Shown here piece by piece: positions 52,412 through 59,681 of a stretch of DNA of 64,000 nt. Where the stretch lies: the NCBI RefSeq assembly GCF_019753045.1, contig NZ_JAIELN010000005.1, forward strand, positions 294,946 to 358,945, in the 5' to 3' direction. The stretch is from Hyphomicrobium sp. Lineage in GTDB: Bacteria > Pseudomonadota > Alphaproteobacteria > Rhizobiales > Hyphomicrobiaceae. Position 1 is the stretch's first letter. Each line of letters starts with the position of its first letter. The notes beneath the pieces are model-generated. The model did no database searches and was not told the origin of the DNA. It saw only the letters and a program-made list of their open reading frames with translations. Position numbers and translations under genes: made by a program.

Positions 52412-52503
52412 AAAGAGAAAGCACCCTGGTGGGGGGAACCAGGGTGCTTAGAACTTCACGGCTGAAAGGAGCACACCGGGGGGAGGTGCTGCCGTGGTGT
52501 GAA
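52412..52503 (-). ncRNA. Candidate C-rich two-hairpin sRNA (cuckoo-like)
   Basis: On the minus strand, a first hairpin (about 52501-52472) exposes CCTCCCCCC, and a second (52449-52419) is a perfect 12-bp stem AAGCACCCTGGT with loop TCCCCCC, followed by TTCTCTTTTC. Two stem-loops with anti-Shine-Dalgarno-like C-rich loops and a U-rich end is the pattern of alphaproteobacterial 'cuckoo' sRNAs. TATTAT at about 52510 could be its -10. It lies 104 bp past the stop of the gene at 52607. Confidence 0.5.
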
Positions 52504-52606
52504 TAATACTTGCAGGTGGAGAACCCGTTCCCGCGACATCGAGTCGATTTGCGGCGCACCGCCTTGATCGCGTCAGGAGGGCGCACAGCGGCCCACGCGC
52601 ACAAGC

Positions 52607-52888
52607 TCAGCACTCACCCGTCGAAGGCGATGCCGGCTCGGAATTGTTCGTCTTCTTGTCGTTCGATTTATTGTCGTCGTGCGGTAGCTGTTTGAATTGT
52701 TCCGAGGGCAACGTCCGCTCGGTTGTCGCTCCGCCCATGGTATTGGCGTCATCGCCCTTCGATGCGGCTCCCGCTTTGCCAGAATCCTTCGCCTGCGGTT
52801 GGCCTGTGCGATTGACGTCGTCGGCAAATGCGGCAGAGCACGTCGTCATCGCTAGACATGCAGCAGAGGCAATCGCGGCGCGTCTCAT
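52607..52888 (-). CDS. Small exported hydrophilic protein
   Basis: 93 residues, GGAGA before the ATG. Signal peptide MRRAAIASAACLAMTTCSAAFA, then a hydrophilic, probably disordered chain rich in Asp, Lys, Asn, Thr and Ser with no fold signature, ending in a Cys. Function unknown; such proteins are typical of osmotic or desiccation stress sets. Confidence 0.6.
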   Translation of the reverse strand: MRRAAIASAACLAMTTCSAAFADDVNRTGQPQAKDSGKAGAASKGDDANTMGGATTERTLPSEQFKQLPHDDNKSNDKKTNNSEPASPSTGEC

Positions 52889-52919
52889 TTCAGGGTCTCC
52901 AATTTTAGACTTTACGAAA

Positions 52920-53447
52920 TCAAAGAGAGGCGGATTCCGTCACGATCGCCGCCTTCTGGAAAAGCGGAAGCCTCAACATGCGGCTGGTTTCCACCTCCGC
53001 CATCTTCTTCAGACAAAGCCGCTTTTCCTCGAGAAATATCGGACCAAAGGAGGGATTGTGAAGCACAATCGCAGAGCCATTATCGATGATGTCTGCGAGT
53101 TTTATGAGCTTGGCGTCCCAGGGGGCGCGCGACAGTCTCCACGCGGCTTGTAATGCTCGCGACGCGCGGCTTCCCTTCTCGGTATCGGTCAGCCAATAGA
53201 CCAGTTCAGCAACGGTCTCGCCGAACTTCTGATGGATCTCTTCTATACTCGTGTCGCTTTTCTCTATCGTATCGTGCAGAAACGCGGCCGCGATGATTTC
53301 TGAAGTTTTATATCCGTACTCTTCGAGGATGGCTGCGACCCCATCGAGATGCACGATATACGGACGTCCGTCGTGCTGACGCACTTGTCCGCTGTGCTTC
53401 GCAATCGCGAAGTCTCTCGCGTCATGTACTGTCGCTGATACCAGCAT
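52920..53447 (-). CDS. HD-domain hydrolase (Mesh1/SpoT-like)
   Basis: 175 residues. The HD motif set is HSGQVRQHDGRPYIVHLDGVA, then AAFLHDTIEKSD and a conserved KLADIIDN helix, as in the hydrolase domain of RelA/SpoT proteins and stand-alone Mesh1-type (p)ppGpp hydrolases. His and Asp ligands for Mn are present. It is much shorter than RSH proteins, so a small alarmone hydrolase or another nucleotide phosphohydrolase is likely; the substrate is not certain. Confidence 0.78.
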   Translation of the reverse strand: MLVSATVHDARDFAIAKHSGQVRQHDGRPYIVHLDGVAAILEEYGYKTSEIIAAAFLHDTIEKSDTSIEEIHQKFGETVAELVYWLTDTEKGSRASRALQAAWRLSRAPWDAKLIKLADIIDNGSAIVLHNPSFGPIFLEEKRLCLKKMAEVETSRMLRLPLFQKAAIVTESASL

Positions 53448-53716
53448 GGGGGACCGTTCAGTCTCTCCTCAAAGCCATCGTCAGTGTCCGCACGATTGTT
53501 CGCCGGATATTAGACGCTGACCGAACGGATACGGTTTCGAAACGGTGGCAATGTGCCTTAGTTTGGAGCAGGAACTGTCAGCGCAGGAACAATAAAGCAA
53601 ACGGGTCACCCGTTCGTTGCCAAGGCATTCGTAGTTTGAAGCGCTTTGGCGATGCTCCGTCATTCTAGATGTCGGATGGCTAGATGTCCGATGGACCCAC
53701 TCCGGGCATTTGCCGT

Positions 53717-54676
53717 TTATCCAGCGAAGAGCCGCGTGTTGAGAAGCGCCGGCGGCGGCGTTTTCAAATATCGCTCGATCATTGGAATGTGCGGCTCGAT
53801 CGCTGCTCTTCCAGCCTCCATCATTTCATCAGCACGATGAAAATCGAGGACGCCTATATCAGCGAGGTCGGGCGTCACGAGCAAATCAGGCGGGTCGCCC
53901 ATCAGGCGGGCTCGCGCGATGCGGTCGTGAAATATGCTGAACGAGTTCAGGATAACGGACGTGATGCCCGGCGCGCCGTCTTGGCGCTGCCCAAAGATTT
54001 GCCTGTGAAGCAGCTGAAGCGCGCCGCTGCCGTTCCATCGCGTGATCGGTGCTTCCTCGACGACGATTTCGCCCGGGATGTCCTCATCGTCGTCGTCATC
54101 GCCAATGCAGATCCCGCCACGCCCGAATTCGCTCGTCAGATTGACGCCGACGACGACACGCGCGCCGAGGGCGCGGCAGACGGAAACGGGCACCGGGTTG
54201 ACGAGGCAGCCGTCTACCATCCAGCGGCCGTTAAGATGTACGGGCCGCACGATCCCGGGAATCGCGGACGATGCGCGAACGGCTTCGGTGACGCAGCCCC
54301 GGCGCAGCCACACTTCATGGCCCGTTGAGAGATCGGTCGCGATGGCTGCGAACCGAACCGGGAGCTGCTCGATCGTCAGGCCACGCAAATGATCGTCGAA
54401 GCGATCGAAGAGCCGCTGTCCGGCAATCAGGCCCGAACCCGAAACACTCAAGTCCAAAAAGCTGAAGACGCGCCGGCGCGTGAGCTGGCGCGCAAAATTT
54501 GCGAGGTCGTTCAACCGGCCCGACGCGTAATGCCCTCCGACGATCGCCCCGATCGACGTTCCAACGACGATCTCAGGCTCCAGTCGAGCCTCGGCCAACC
54601 CTTGAAGAATGCCTATGTGTGCCCATCCCCGAGCCGCTCCTCCGCCCAAGGCCAACGCGAATTTCTGCTTCGCCAT
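53717..54676 (-). CDS. Patatin-like phospholipase (RssA-type)
   Basis: 319 residues from ATG 54676 (GAGGTGG upstream). Oxyanion-hole loop LGGGAARGWAHIG, nucleophile elbow GTSIG, and catalytic Asp in MVDGCLVNPVP, where the usual DG[GA] is DGC. An acidic run GDDDDDED interrupts the domain. These are soluble serine-aspartate acyl hydrolases, often acting on phospholipids. Upstream, CGAAC-N16-CGTT (54719-54743) is one base from an EcfG promoter. Confidence 0.85.
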   Translation of the reverse strand: MAKQKFALALGGGAARGWAHIGILQGLAEARLEPEIVVGTSIGAIVGGHYASGRLNDLANFARQLTRRRVFSFLDLSVSGSGLIAGQRLFDRFDDHLRGLTIEQLPVRFAAIATDLSTGHEVWLRRGCVTEAVRASSAIPGIVRPVHLNGRWMVDGCLVNPVPVSVCRALGARVVVGVNLTSEFGRGGICIGDDDDDEDIPGEIVVEEAPITRWNGSGALQLLHRQIFGQRQDGAPGITSVILNSFSIFHDRIARARLMGDPPDLLVTPDLADIGVLDFHRADEMMEAGRAAIEPHIPMIERYLKTPPPALLNTRLFAG

Positions 54677-54718
54677 GTCCGCCACCTCTTGCCGCGACCC
54701 AAAGAACGGCGTTCTCAC

Positions 54719-54743
54719 AACGCGCGACGAGGCAATTTGTTCG
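54719..54743 (-). promoter_or_regulatory. EcfG-like promoter before the patatin gene, one mismatch
   Basis: On the minus strand CGAAC, 16-bp spacer, CGTT; the first base of the -35 box differs. It lies 43 bp upstream of the start at 54676. Confidence 0.4.
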
Positions 54744-54846
54744 ATGTGGTTAGAGGGCTGAGTTCAGAGCGCGGCAAAGCTGCTATGGCGAAATGGAGCA
54801 CAAGATGCGGAGGGTTCGGGGGCTGTGACCGATCTCATGACCGATT

Positions 54847-55054
54847 TCAGGCCGCGACTTTGCGATTACGAAAGTCGGACGCGCAGACTTCGTTCAACAC
54901 CTGATGAAGCTGGTGTCGCGCCTCCCGCAAGTGCCTCGTGCATTCGTCACGGCTGGCGATGTCGAGATAAACCGGCGCTGCTTTCAGCTCTTTTTTCGAG
55001 CTCGCATACCGCCTTCAGAACGCCATAGACCTGATTGACGGCCTTCTTGCGCAT
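54847..55054 (-). pseudogene. Small helical gene interrupted by a +1 frameshift at a run of six A
   Basis: GGAGGAG precedes ATG 55054. In frame 0 the peptide reads MRKKAVNQVYGVLKAVCELEK and then stops early. Skipping one A in the run (54991-54996) restores a frame reading ELKAAPVYLDIASRDECTRH and running to TGA at 54847, about 68 residues. The restored C-terminus resembles that of the neighbouring gene at 55132. Either the gene is broken, or it uses +1 frameshifting, or the base count is wrong. Upstream GGAAC-N16-GGTT (55090-55114) is one base from an EcfG promoter. Confidence 0.55.
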
Positions 55055-55089
55055 CGCAGGCTCCTCCGTTTGCTCGGCTCGACGTGGTT

Positions 55090-55114
55090 AACCGCGGGCA
55101 GCAAACTGAGTTCC
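55090..55114 (-). promoter_or_regulatory. EcfG-like promoter, one mismatch
   Basis: On the minus strand GGAAC, 16-bp spacer, GGTT instead of CGTT, 36 bp before the frameshifted gene. Confidence 0.45.
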
Positions 55115-55131
55115 AGCGAAACGATGAAATG

Positions 55132-55326
55132 TCAGTCGAGCTCACCCTTCTGTTGCAGTTCGTGAAGGAACTGACGCAAGTCGTAGCATTCGTCTTTGAT
55201 CGTCTTAAGCGCCATCCTAGCTTCGAAGGACTTGCCTTCGGCTCGCGCGGAATCGAGGCGCGACGCCTCTCCTCGAATTAAGTTGAGGCTTTTGACGATC
55301 CGATCTGCGGCTTTAACTGTGCCCAT
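55132..55326 (-). CDS. Small helical protein, possible paralogue of the frameshifted gene
   Basis: 64 residues from ATG 55326. Soluble and helical, with VKAADRIVKSLNLIRGEASRLDSA and a C-terminal TIKDECYDLRQFLHEL. The latter resembles RDECTRHLREARHQLHQVL in the gene at 54847, so the two are probably paralogues in tandem. The ribosome site is weak. It may be cotranscribed with the gene at 55453. Function unknown. Confidence 0.55.
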   Translation of the reverse strand: MGTVKAADRIVKSLNLIRGEASRLDSARAEGKSFEARMALKTIKDECYDLRQFLHELQQKGELD

Positions 55327-55452
55327 GACACACGCCCCGTTTTGTGCGTTGGGACTTTTTTCGCGCAAAATGCGGCAACGAGTTGGCAAGCCAACGTCAC
55401 GTTCAGTTGCCCGACGTACACATTTAGACGCGGGGCTGGACGGAACACACGG

Positions 55453-55638
55453 TCAATCGGTTGTGTGCGCGGAATCGCGCTCGCTCGCCGCAGCCATTAT
55501 CGCCGTCGTCTCAACAGCGGCGCGGCGTTTGCGCGAGCCCGTGCGCGGATTGCCTGGGAGGAGCGAATAGTAAAGGAGCATCCCCGCGATCAAAAACGTC
55601 CCGCCGAGAACCACAATCATCGTCGCAAGATTGCCCAT
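55453..55638 (-). CDS. Small single-pass membrane protein
   Basis: 61 residues from ATG 55638 (GGAGAAG upstream). One membrane helix (ATMIVVLGGTFLIAGMLLYYSLL) is followed by a basic, Ala-rich cytoplasmic tail. An exact EcfG-type promoter lies 23 bp upstream. Unknown function; size and control fit small envelope-stress proteins. Confidence 0.6.
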   Translation of the reverse strand: MGNLATMIVVLGGTFLIAGMLLYYSLLPGNPRTGSRKRRAAVETTAIMAAASERDSAHTTD

Positions 55639-55660
55639 GCGCGCTTCTCCTTTTTTGGGC

Positions 55661-55685
55661 AACGCCCGGCGAAAGACGCCGTTCC
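55661..55685 (-). promoter_or_regulatory. EcfG-type promoter
   Basis: On the minus strand GGAAC, 16-bp spacer, CGTT, an exact match 23 bp before the start codon at 55638. Confidence 0.8.
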
Positions 55686-55729
55686 TCGAGGCACCGCTTC
55701 GCTTGCAACCGGGCCGCCAAAACCACGCG

Positions 55730-55754
55730 GGAACACTGATGGTATGCGGACGTT
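55730..55754 (+). promoter_or_regulatory. EcfG-type promoter of the NepR-like gene
   Basis: GGAAC, 16-bp spacer, CGTT, an exact match. It overlaps a possible upstream ATG (55744), which therefore cannot be the start if this promoter is used. Confidence 0.75.
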
Positions 55755-55785
55755 ACGAAATGAGCGGGAAGCGCAGAAAAGGAAA

Positions 55786-55986
55786 GTGACGGTCGTGGCG
55801 CGCGATATTGATGATTGGATGTTTCATTTCGAACGGCAGGTTGGACCCCGGCTGAAAGAGCTTTATGAACTCAATCTCGATGGCCTTCCGCCGGCAATCT
55901 CGTCGCGCCTGCAGAAATTGCGAGCGGAAGAACATCCTCAAGCCGATGAGTGTAACGCTAAAGATGCGGCACCGGACAAGCGATGA
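55786..55986 (+). CDS. NepR-like small anti-sigma factor (candidate)
   Basis: 66 residues from GTG 55786, preceded by AAAAGGAAA. The upstream ATG at 55744 lies inside the EcfG-type promoter, so I prefer the later start. The core VGPRLKELYELNLDGLPPAI followed by SSRLQKL fits the NepR pattern (G-x2-L-x2-[YF]-x5-[LV]P-x2-[FI]-x2-L). NepR binds EcfG and holds it inactive until phosphorylated PhyR displaces it. Transcription from an EcfG promoter, a usual negative-feedback arrangement, supports it. EcfG and PhyR are not in the window. Similarity is by pattern only. Confidence 0.45.
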   Translation: MTVVARDIDDWMFHFERQVGPRLKELYELNLDGLPPAISSRLQKLRAEEHPQADECNAKDAAPDKR

Positions 55987-56003
55987 CTGTCCGGGCGTTA
56001 TCG

Positions 56004-56246
56004 CTAAATCGCAAGGTCGGAATCGCGCTCCGTCCAGTACAGGTCGGCGAGACGGTCGAGAATAGAATCAGGAAGCGGGTTTTTCGCGACCTCTGAGTAG
56101 AGATAATTGTTCGCTCTTACGAAAGCCGGGTCCGCCACCCTCGGCTTCTCGTCCAGTTGCGGCAGAAGATCGGCACCCATAAGCGACGTCTGCCAAACGC
56201 GAGACATCGATACGGACCAAATCCAGAGTGCCATTGCGGGGTGCAT
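56004..56246 (-). CDS. Small hypothetical protein
   Basis: 80 residues with AGGAGA before the ATG. The first 20 residues are hydrophobic (ALWIWSVSMSRVWQTSLMG), a weak signal or membrane segment, followed by a soluble helical tail (PDSILDRLADLYWTERDSD). A one-mismatch EcfG promoter (GAAAC-N17-CGTT, 56277-56302) lies upstream. No family recognised. Confidence 0.55.
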   Translation of the reverse strand: MHPAMALWIWSVSMSRVWQTSLMGADLLPQLDEKPRVADPAFVRANNYLYSEVAKNPLPDSILDRLADLYWTERDSDLAI

Positions 56247-56276
56247 TTGACGTTCTCCTGAAAATGCCAGGAGTGA

Positions 56277-56302
56277 AACGCACCGGCGCCTTGCTAAGTT
56301 TC
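56277..56302 (-). promoter_or_regulatory. EcfG-like promoter, one mismatch
   Basis: On the minus strand GAAAC, 17-bp spacer, CGTT, 31 bp before the start codon at 56246. Confidence 0.4.
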
Positions 56303-56341
56303 AATGCCGTTCGCTTCGGGCCCGCGACAATCGCGCCGGAT

Positions 56342-56686
56342 TTACTCAGCCTTGCCTGCAGGGCGCTCCTCTCCGTCCCGCGTATTGGCGGGCGGCACAT
56401 AGAAATTCAGCGTCTTCATCGGAACGTTGGAGGTATTGCGGATCTCATGTGTCTCGCCGTGGGAGACGAGTATGAGCGATCCCGGCTGAAGCGGATAGGC
56501 GTGTCCGTTGACAATCGCCCTTCCGCTTCCGCTTTCGACATAGAGCCACTGATCGGCTCCTTTGTGTAAGTTATCTTTCCCGCCTTCGCTCTCGCCGGGT
56601 TCAATCACCATCGAGGCGGCCTGCGAGCGACCGTCGCCTGCGAGGACGTGAAATCCCTTCGCGTACTTTACGTTCACGTGTTCCAT
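56342..56686 (-). CDS. Cupin-domain protein
   Basis: 114 residues. Both cupin motifs are visible: HKGADQWLYVESGSGRAIVNG (motif 1, with an EGG-like start just before) and PGSLILVSHGETHEIRN (motif 2, with the His). A small stand-alone beta-barrel that may bind a metal or small ligand; the substrate is unknown. It lies between the unknown gene at 56004 and the PRC-barrel gene. Confidence 0.82.
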   Translation of the reverse strand: MEHVNVKYAKGFHVLAGDGRSQAASMVIEPGESEGGKDNLHKGADQWLYVESGSGRAIVNGHAYPLQPGSLILVSHGETHEIRNTSNVPMKTLNFYVPPANTRDGEERPAGKAE

Positions 56687-56710
56687 CGGAGCGTCGTTTT
56701 CTATTGCGAT

Positions 56711-57070
56711 TTAGCGCGGCTCGAGTTCCCAGTACCCTGGTGCACCATATGCTTCATGCAGACGGCCTTCCGCATCGCGGTTTCGTAACGACAGCGGATC
56801 AAGATCGGGCGAGGCTTGAAGCTGTTCCTCCGTGATACCGGTCACGTAGCCTTCGAGTTCAGGGTCCCAGCGAAGCGCTGTCCACGGAACGACATACTGG
56901 CTTTTTCCGAGCCCTAAAAATCCGCCGAAGCTCAAAGTGGCATAACGGACTTTTCCAGTCATCGTGTCGATGATCAAATCGTCAACGCTGCCGATCTCGG
57001 CGTGGGACCCGTCATAGACGGCCGTTCCCGCCACCCTGCTCGTCTCCAAAAATCTGCTTTCGGCCTGCAT
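56711..57070 (-). CDS. PRC-barrel domain protein
   Basis: 119 residues from ATG 57070 (AAGGAGA upstream). The PRC-barrel signature is clear: RVAGTAVYDGSHAEIGSVDDLIIDTMTGKVRYATLSFGGFLGLGK with PWTALRWDPELEGYV. Such single-domain proteins are regular members of alphaproteobacterial stress regulons; a role in RNA or envelope maintenance is only suggested. An exact EcfG-type promoter lies 41 bp upstream. Confidence 0.88.
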   Translation of the reverse strand: MQAESRFLETSRVAGTAVYDGSHAEIGSVDDLIIDTMTGKVRYATLSFGGFLGLGKSQYVVPWTALRWDPELEGYVTGITEEQLQASPDLDPLSLRNRDAEGRLHEAYGAPGYWELEPR

Positions 57071-57110
57071 TCTGTTGGTCTCCTTCTTCCGTATCCGGAG
57101 GCCTAAGGCC

Positions 57111-57135
57111 AACGCCGCCTGCAAGACATTGTTCC
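57111..57135 (-). promoter_or_regulatory. EcfG-type promoter of the PRC-barrel gene
   Basis: On the minus strand GGAAC, 16-bp spacer, CGTT, an exact match 41 bp before the start codon at 57070. I see nothing else in 57136-57420. Confidence 0.8.
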
Positions 57136-57420
57136 GATTGCGCAGCCGAGCGTGCCGCAGGTTCGCAAATTCCGCTTGGAATCTGGCGATTTGTTCGGTT
57201 GCGTGCTCGAGATCTATCAGAATATCGCGTGCACTTTGGGTGCCACGATAAGCTCATCAAGCTTCAGCTGGATAGCTTTGGCAGCGGCGAGGGAGCGCGC
57301 CCTTAGCGTATGAAATCCGCGCATCGAGAGGCGCGCCCGCCACGATCTATTTTAACGTTTTCTGACACGCCCGATGTGCCGACGTTGTTCCGGGCCGCTA
57401 TTGTCTTCGGTCTTAGCAAC

Positions 57421-57666
57421 TCAAACGCCGGAGGCGTCCTTAACGCATTTCTTTGTGAAGCTCGTCTGTGCTGCTCCGTGCAAATTCTTCGCCTTGGCAT
57501 CGGCGTCGCATTTCGCAGACGCGTCTTTCTCGCATTTGGTCATGAAGCTCTTGAGTGCCGCACCCGCCAGCTTTTTATCCTTGGCAGTTGCACTGCAGGA
57601 CATATCGGCAGCCAGTGATGCGCCGGTCAGACATACGCTCATTATGACCGCAAGGATTATTCTCAT
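57421..57666 (-). CDS. PsiF-like exported protein
   Basis: 81 residues from ATG 57666 with GGAGGAAA upstream (better than the ATG 12 bases further out). Signal peptide MRIILAVIMSVCLTGASLAA, then two PsiF-type repeats: CSATAKDKKLAGAALKSFMTKC and CDADAKAKNLHGAAQTSFTKKC, each with a Cys pair. PsiF-repeat proteins are periplasmic and often stress- or phosphate-responsive; the role is unknown. Confidence 0.8.
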   Translation of the reverse strand: MRIILAVIMSVCLTGASLAADMSCSATAKDKKLAGAALKSFMTKCEKDASAKCDADAKAKNLHGAAQTSFTKKCVKDASGV

Positions 57667-57687
57667 GGTTTCCTCCATTATTGCCGA

Positions 57688-57714
57688 ATGACGGCCGGCA
57701 TCGCCGGCCGTCAT
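57688..57714. repeat. 12-bp perfect hairpin in the PsiF-like leader region
   Basis: ATGACGGCCGGC and its reverse complement with a 3-nt loop, 21 bp upstream of the PsiF-like start. No T-tract follows on the minus strand. It may structure that mRNA leader or end the transcript of the gene at 57846. Confidence 0.5.
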
Positions 57715-57845
57715 GCTGATTGATACGTCAATTTTATTCGGTAACGTCAATTCGCGCGAACGAGATTACCGAAAAGTAAAGTCGGAAGTCGGCGACGCGT
57801 TCGCCGTGCATATCCACTCTCTGATCCGCTTCAGTAAAGTGGAAG

Positions 57846-58175
57846 TTATTTCGGCTGAACACTCTGATCGCCGCCCGGCTCGCCCGGCGGCACGATGACC
57901 GGCATCTTGTCTCCTGTATGTGCCGGTGGTGGCTGATGAATTCCAGGATCGACACCCTGCGGGGGCTTCAGAACGCCTTTGTTCTCGTCGAGCTTCTTGC
58001 TGAGCGGGACATCCGCAGATTTTGTCTCCGCAGCGTCATTCGCCTTTTGAGGCGCCGCTGGTTCTGCGGGTGTTGTGGTCGCGCCTGCGCTCCCCGCTTG
58101 CACCTCGTATAAGGGCGAATTTGCGATCAATCCCACGACTGCACAGAACACGACCGGCAAAAAATGACCGCGCAT
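57846..58175 (-). CDS. Small exported Pro-rich protein
   Basis: 109 residues from ATG 58175 (AAAGGA with correct spacing). Signal peptide MRGHFLPVVFCAVVGLIANSP, then a hydrophilic low-complexity chain rich in Ala, Pro, Lys, Asp and Gly without cysteine. An exact EcfG-type promoter lies 73 bp upstream with a 15-bp tandem repeat inside the leader. Function unknown. Confidence 0.6.
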   Translation of the reverse strand: MRGHFLPVVFCAVVGLIANSPLYEVQAGSAGATTTPAEPAAPQKANDAAETKSADVPLSKKLDENKGVLKPPQGVDPGIHQPPPAHTGDKMPVIVPPGEPGGDQSVQPK

Positions 58176-58210
58176 TATCATTCCTTTCGACACCGCGAAC
58201 GTGAGGCTCG

Positions 58211-58240
58211 AACTTCAGCCCAGATAACTTCAGCCCAGAT
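58211..58240. repeat. 15-bp tandem repeat in the 5' leader
   Basis: AACTTCAGCCCAGAT occurs twice head to tail, between the EcfG-type promoter at 58248 and the start codon at 58175 (minus strand). Confidence 0.8.
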
Positions 58241-58247
58241 ACTGGGC

Positions 58248-58273
58248 AACGGGCTCTTCCCCGTTCGAGTTCC
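58248..58273 (-). promoter_or_regulatory. EcfG-type promoter
   Basis: On the minus strand GGAAC, 17-bp spacer, CGTT, an exact match 73 bp upstream of the start at 58175. Confidence 0.75.
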
Positions 58274-58416
58274 GAACAATTGCAACCATCGGCCCGAGGG
58301 GCTGTTTGCAAGCAGAGGGAATTTGAAAGCGAAGGGAACTTGTTGGACCGCGCGTTGGTAACGTCCCCGCCACGGCACGCACTTACCCTAGTGCGGCTGC
58401 CCCCAATGCCGTGGCT

Positions 58417-58453
58417 AAAAGGAGCACCCCGGTTTGGCAGGGGATCGGGGTGC
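58417..58453 (-). terminator. Terminator after the gene at 58481
   Basis: GCACCCCG and CGGGGTGC pair around a 14-nt loop; on the minus strand CCTTTT follows. It lies 28 bp after the stop codon at 58481. Confidence 0.65.
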
Positions 58454-58480
58454 CTCCACATTTTCGGTGCTGCAAGACAA

Positions 58481-58693
58481 TCAGGCTGTTCGCGATGAGC
58501 CCGGTTCGCCTCCGGACTCGGATGCCGATTTCCTCATGAGCTGGTTCAGCTGACCGAACAGCAATGGTCCCTCGACTTGGTCATCCTGATAGCCCTCTTC
58601 GCGAAGCTTGCGCTTTATTTCCGCGACCGACGTGCAACGCCCAGAGCGCGCAAGTTCGAAGGCTCGTTCCAGTTGTGAAACCCGAATTTCCAC
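58481..58693 (-). CDS. Small helical hypothetical protein
   Basis: 70 residues, GTG start with GAGGAG upstream. The sequence MEIRVSQLERAFELARSGRCTSVAEIKRKLREEGYQDD reads as a helical DNA- or protein-binding unit; it is a type common in Rhizobiales genomes but without assigned function. A terminator follows. The region 58694-58940 holds nothing recognised. Confidence 0.65.
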   Translation of the reverse strand: MEIRVSQLERAFELARSGRCTSVAEIKRKLREEGYQDDQVEGPLLFGQLNQLMRKSASESGGEPGSSRTA

Positions 58694-58940
58694 AGCAATG
58701 CTCCTCGATGCTCCATTGTACTTTCGCGGGGTCCAGCGCTCCGAATTGCCGACACCAATACTTGCGGTTCAGTGCCCGGCGCTTAGCCCGCCATTATTCG
58801 GCCACTTCACCTTGCCTTCAGCTTCATCGCTATGTCTCCAATCCGCGCTTGACCCATCTCTTTGAGACGCGGGCGACAGCCATGCGCAAAATGGCTGAGG
58901 GCGGTTTGGGGTTCCGACCTCTTTTTGGAATTTACCTAAA

Positions 58941-59291
58941 ATGACTGATCAACAGCCTATCGCCGCGCAAACCCGCGTGTTCATTGCGTGCAGTGAGGAA
59001 TTCAGAAACCGGAAGGCCATCATGGAAGCCTTGGGTTCCATTTTTCTCGATACCATCGACCGTCAGAGAGAATATTTTTACTTCGATTGCCCGGCGCTGA
59101 CCGAGATCTTCGACGACGGTGTTTTCAACCGCTCGGCCTTTCGCCGCTTCAACCCCGGCGACGCGAAGGACGCCGCCACCATAAGATCCTTGAACTTTAC
59201 GCATATCGTAGCGGGCGGCGACGATGCCTTCGTCAAAACGCTGGTATCCAATCTGGGTGCGAAGAAAGCGGCCATCGTTCGCCTTATGTAA
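58941..59291 (+). CDS. Hypothetical cytoplasmic protein
   Basis: 116 residues. Alpha/beta composition with TRVFIACSEEFRNRKAIMEALGSIF at the start and FTHIVAGGDDAFVKTLVSNLGAKKAAIVRL at the end, suggesting a small Rossmann-like or flavodoxin-like fold, but no named motif. Ribosome site weak (TTGGAA). Followed at 74 bp by another small gene on the same strand. Confidence 0.55.
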   Translation: MTDQQPIAAQTRVFIACSEEFRNRKAIMEALGSIFLDTIDRQREYFYFDCPALTEIFDDGVFNRSAFRRFNPGDAKDAATIRSLNFTHIVAGGDDAFVKTLVSNLGAKKAAIVRLM

Positions 59292-59365
59292 TATGTAAGG
59301 CGGGTGCGAACCCTGATTGCCTAGAAGCGTTATCGAGAGAGAGATATCGAGATCGAGTTCCGCCA

Positions 59366-59629
59366 ATGGGTAAACGCAAAGCACAAATCGTCGAGCCGGA
59401 AGCATTCGATCCTGACGAACTGTCGCCCGTGCGGGTTCCGCTACCGGGAAAGCCGCAGAGCGTGCCCTCATATCCGGGAGATGAGGACGATTCCGATGAC
59501 GAGCGGGAAGACGAGAACGAGGCTGTTCCGGACGAAGAGACCGACCGTCACTCCGTCGCGGACGATGTTGAAGTTGAAGTTCATGATGCTGAGCGCGATC
59601 GCTTGAGCGACGACATCGACGATATATAG
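59366..59629 (+). CDS. Small acidic disordered protein
   Basis: 87 residues from ATG 59366. A basic MGKRK start, then a chain very rich in Asp, Glu, Pro and Val (DEDDSDDEREDENEAV) with no hydrophobic core or cysteine. Likely disordered and cytoplasmic. No family recognised. It is in the same orientation as the gene at 58941. Confidence 0.5.
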   Translation: MGKRKAQIVEPEAFDPDELSPVRVPLPGKPQSVPSYPGDEDDSDDEREDENEAVPDEETDRHSVADDVEVEVHDAERDRLSDDIDDI

Positions 59630-59681
59630 AAACCGGGCAGAGGGCTGCTCGGTTTCGCTTATTCGCAGATGATCGGCTTCG

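Noticed and set aside
53586..53616. GGAAC and CGTT pair near 53.6 kb
   Set aside because: The spacer is 20 bp, too long for an EcfG promoter, and no gene follows on that strand.
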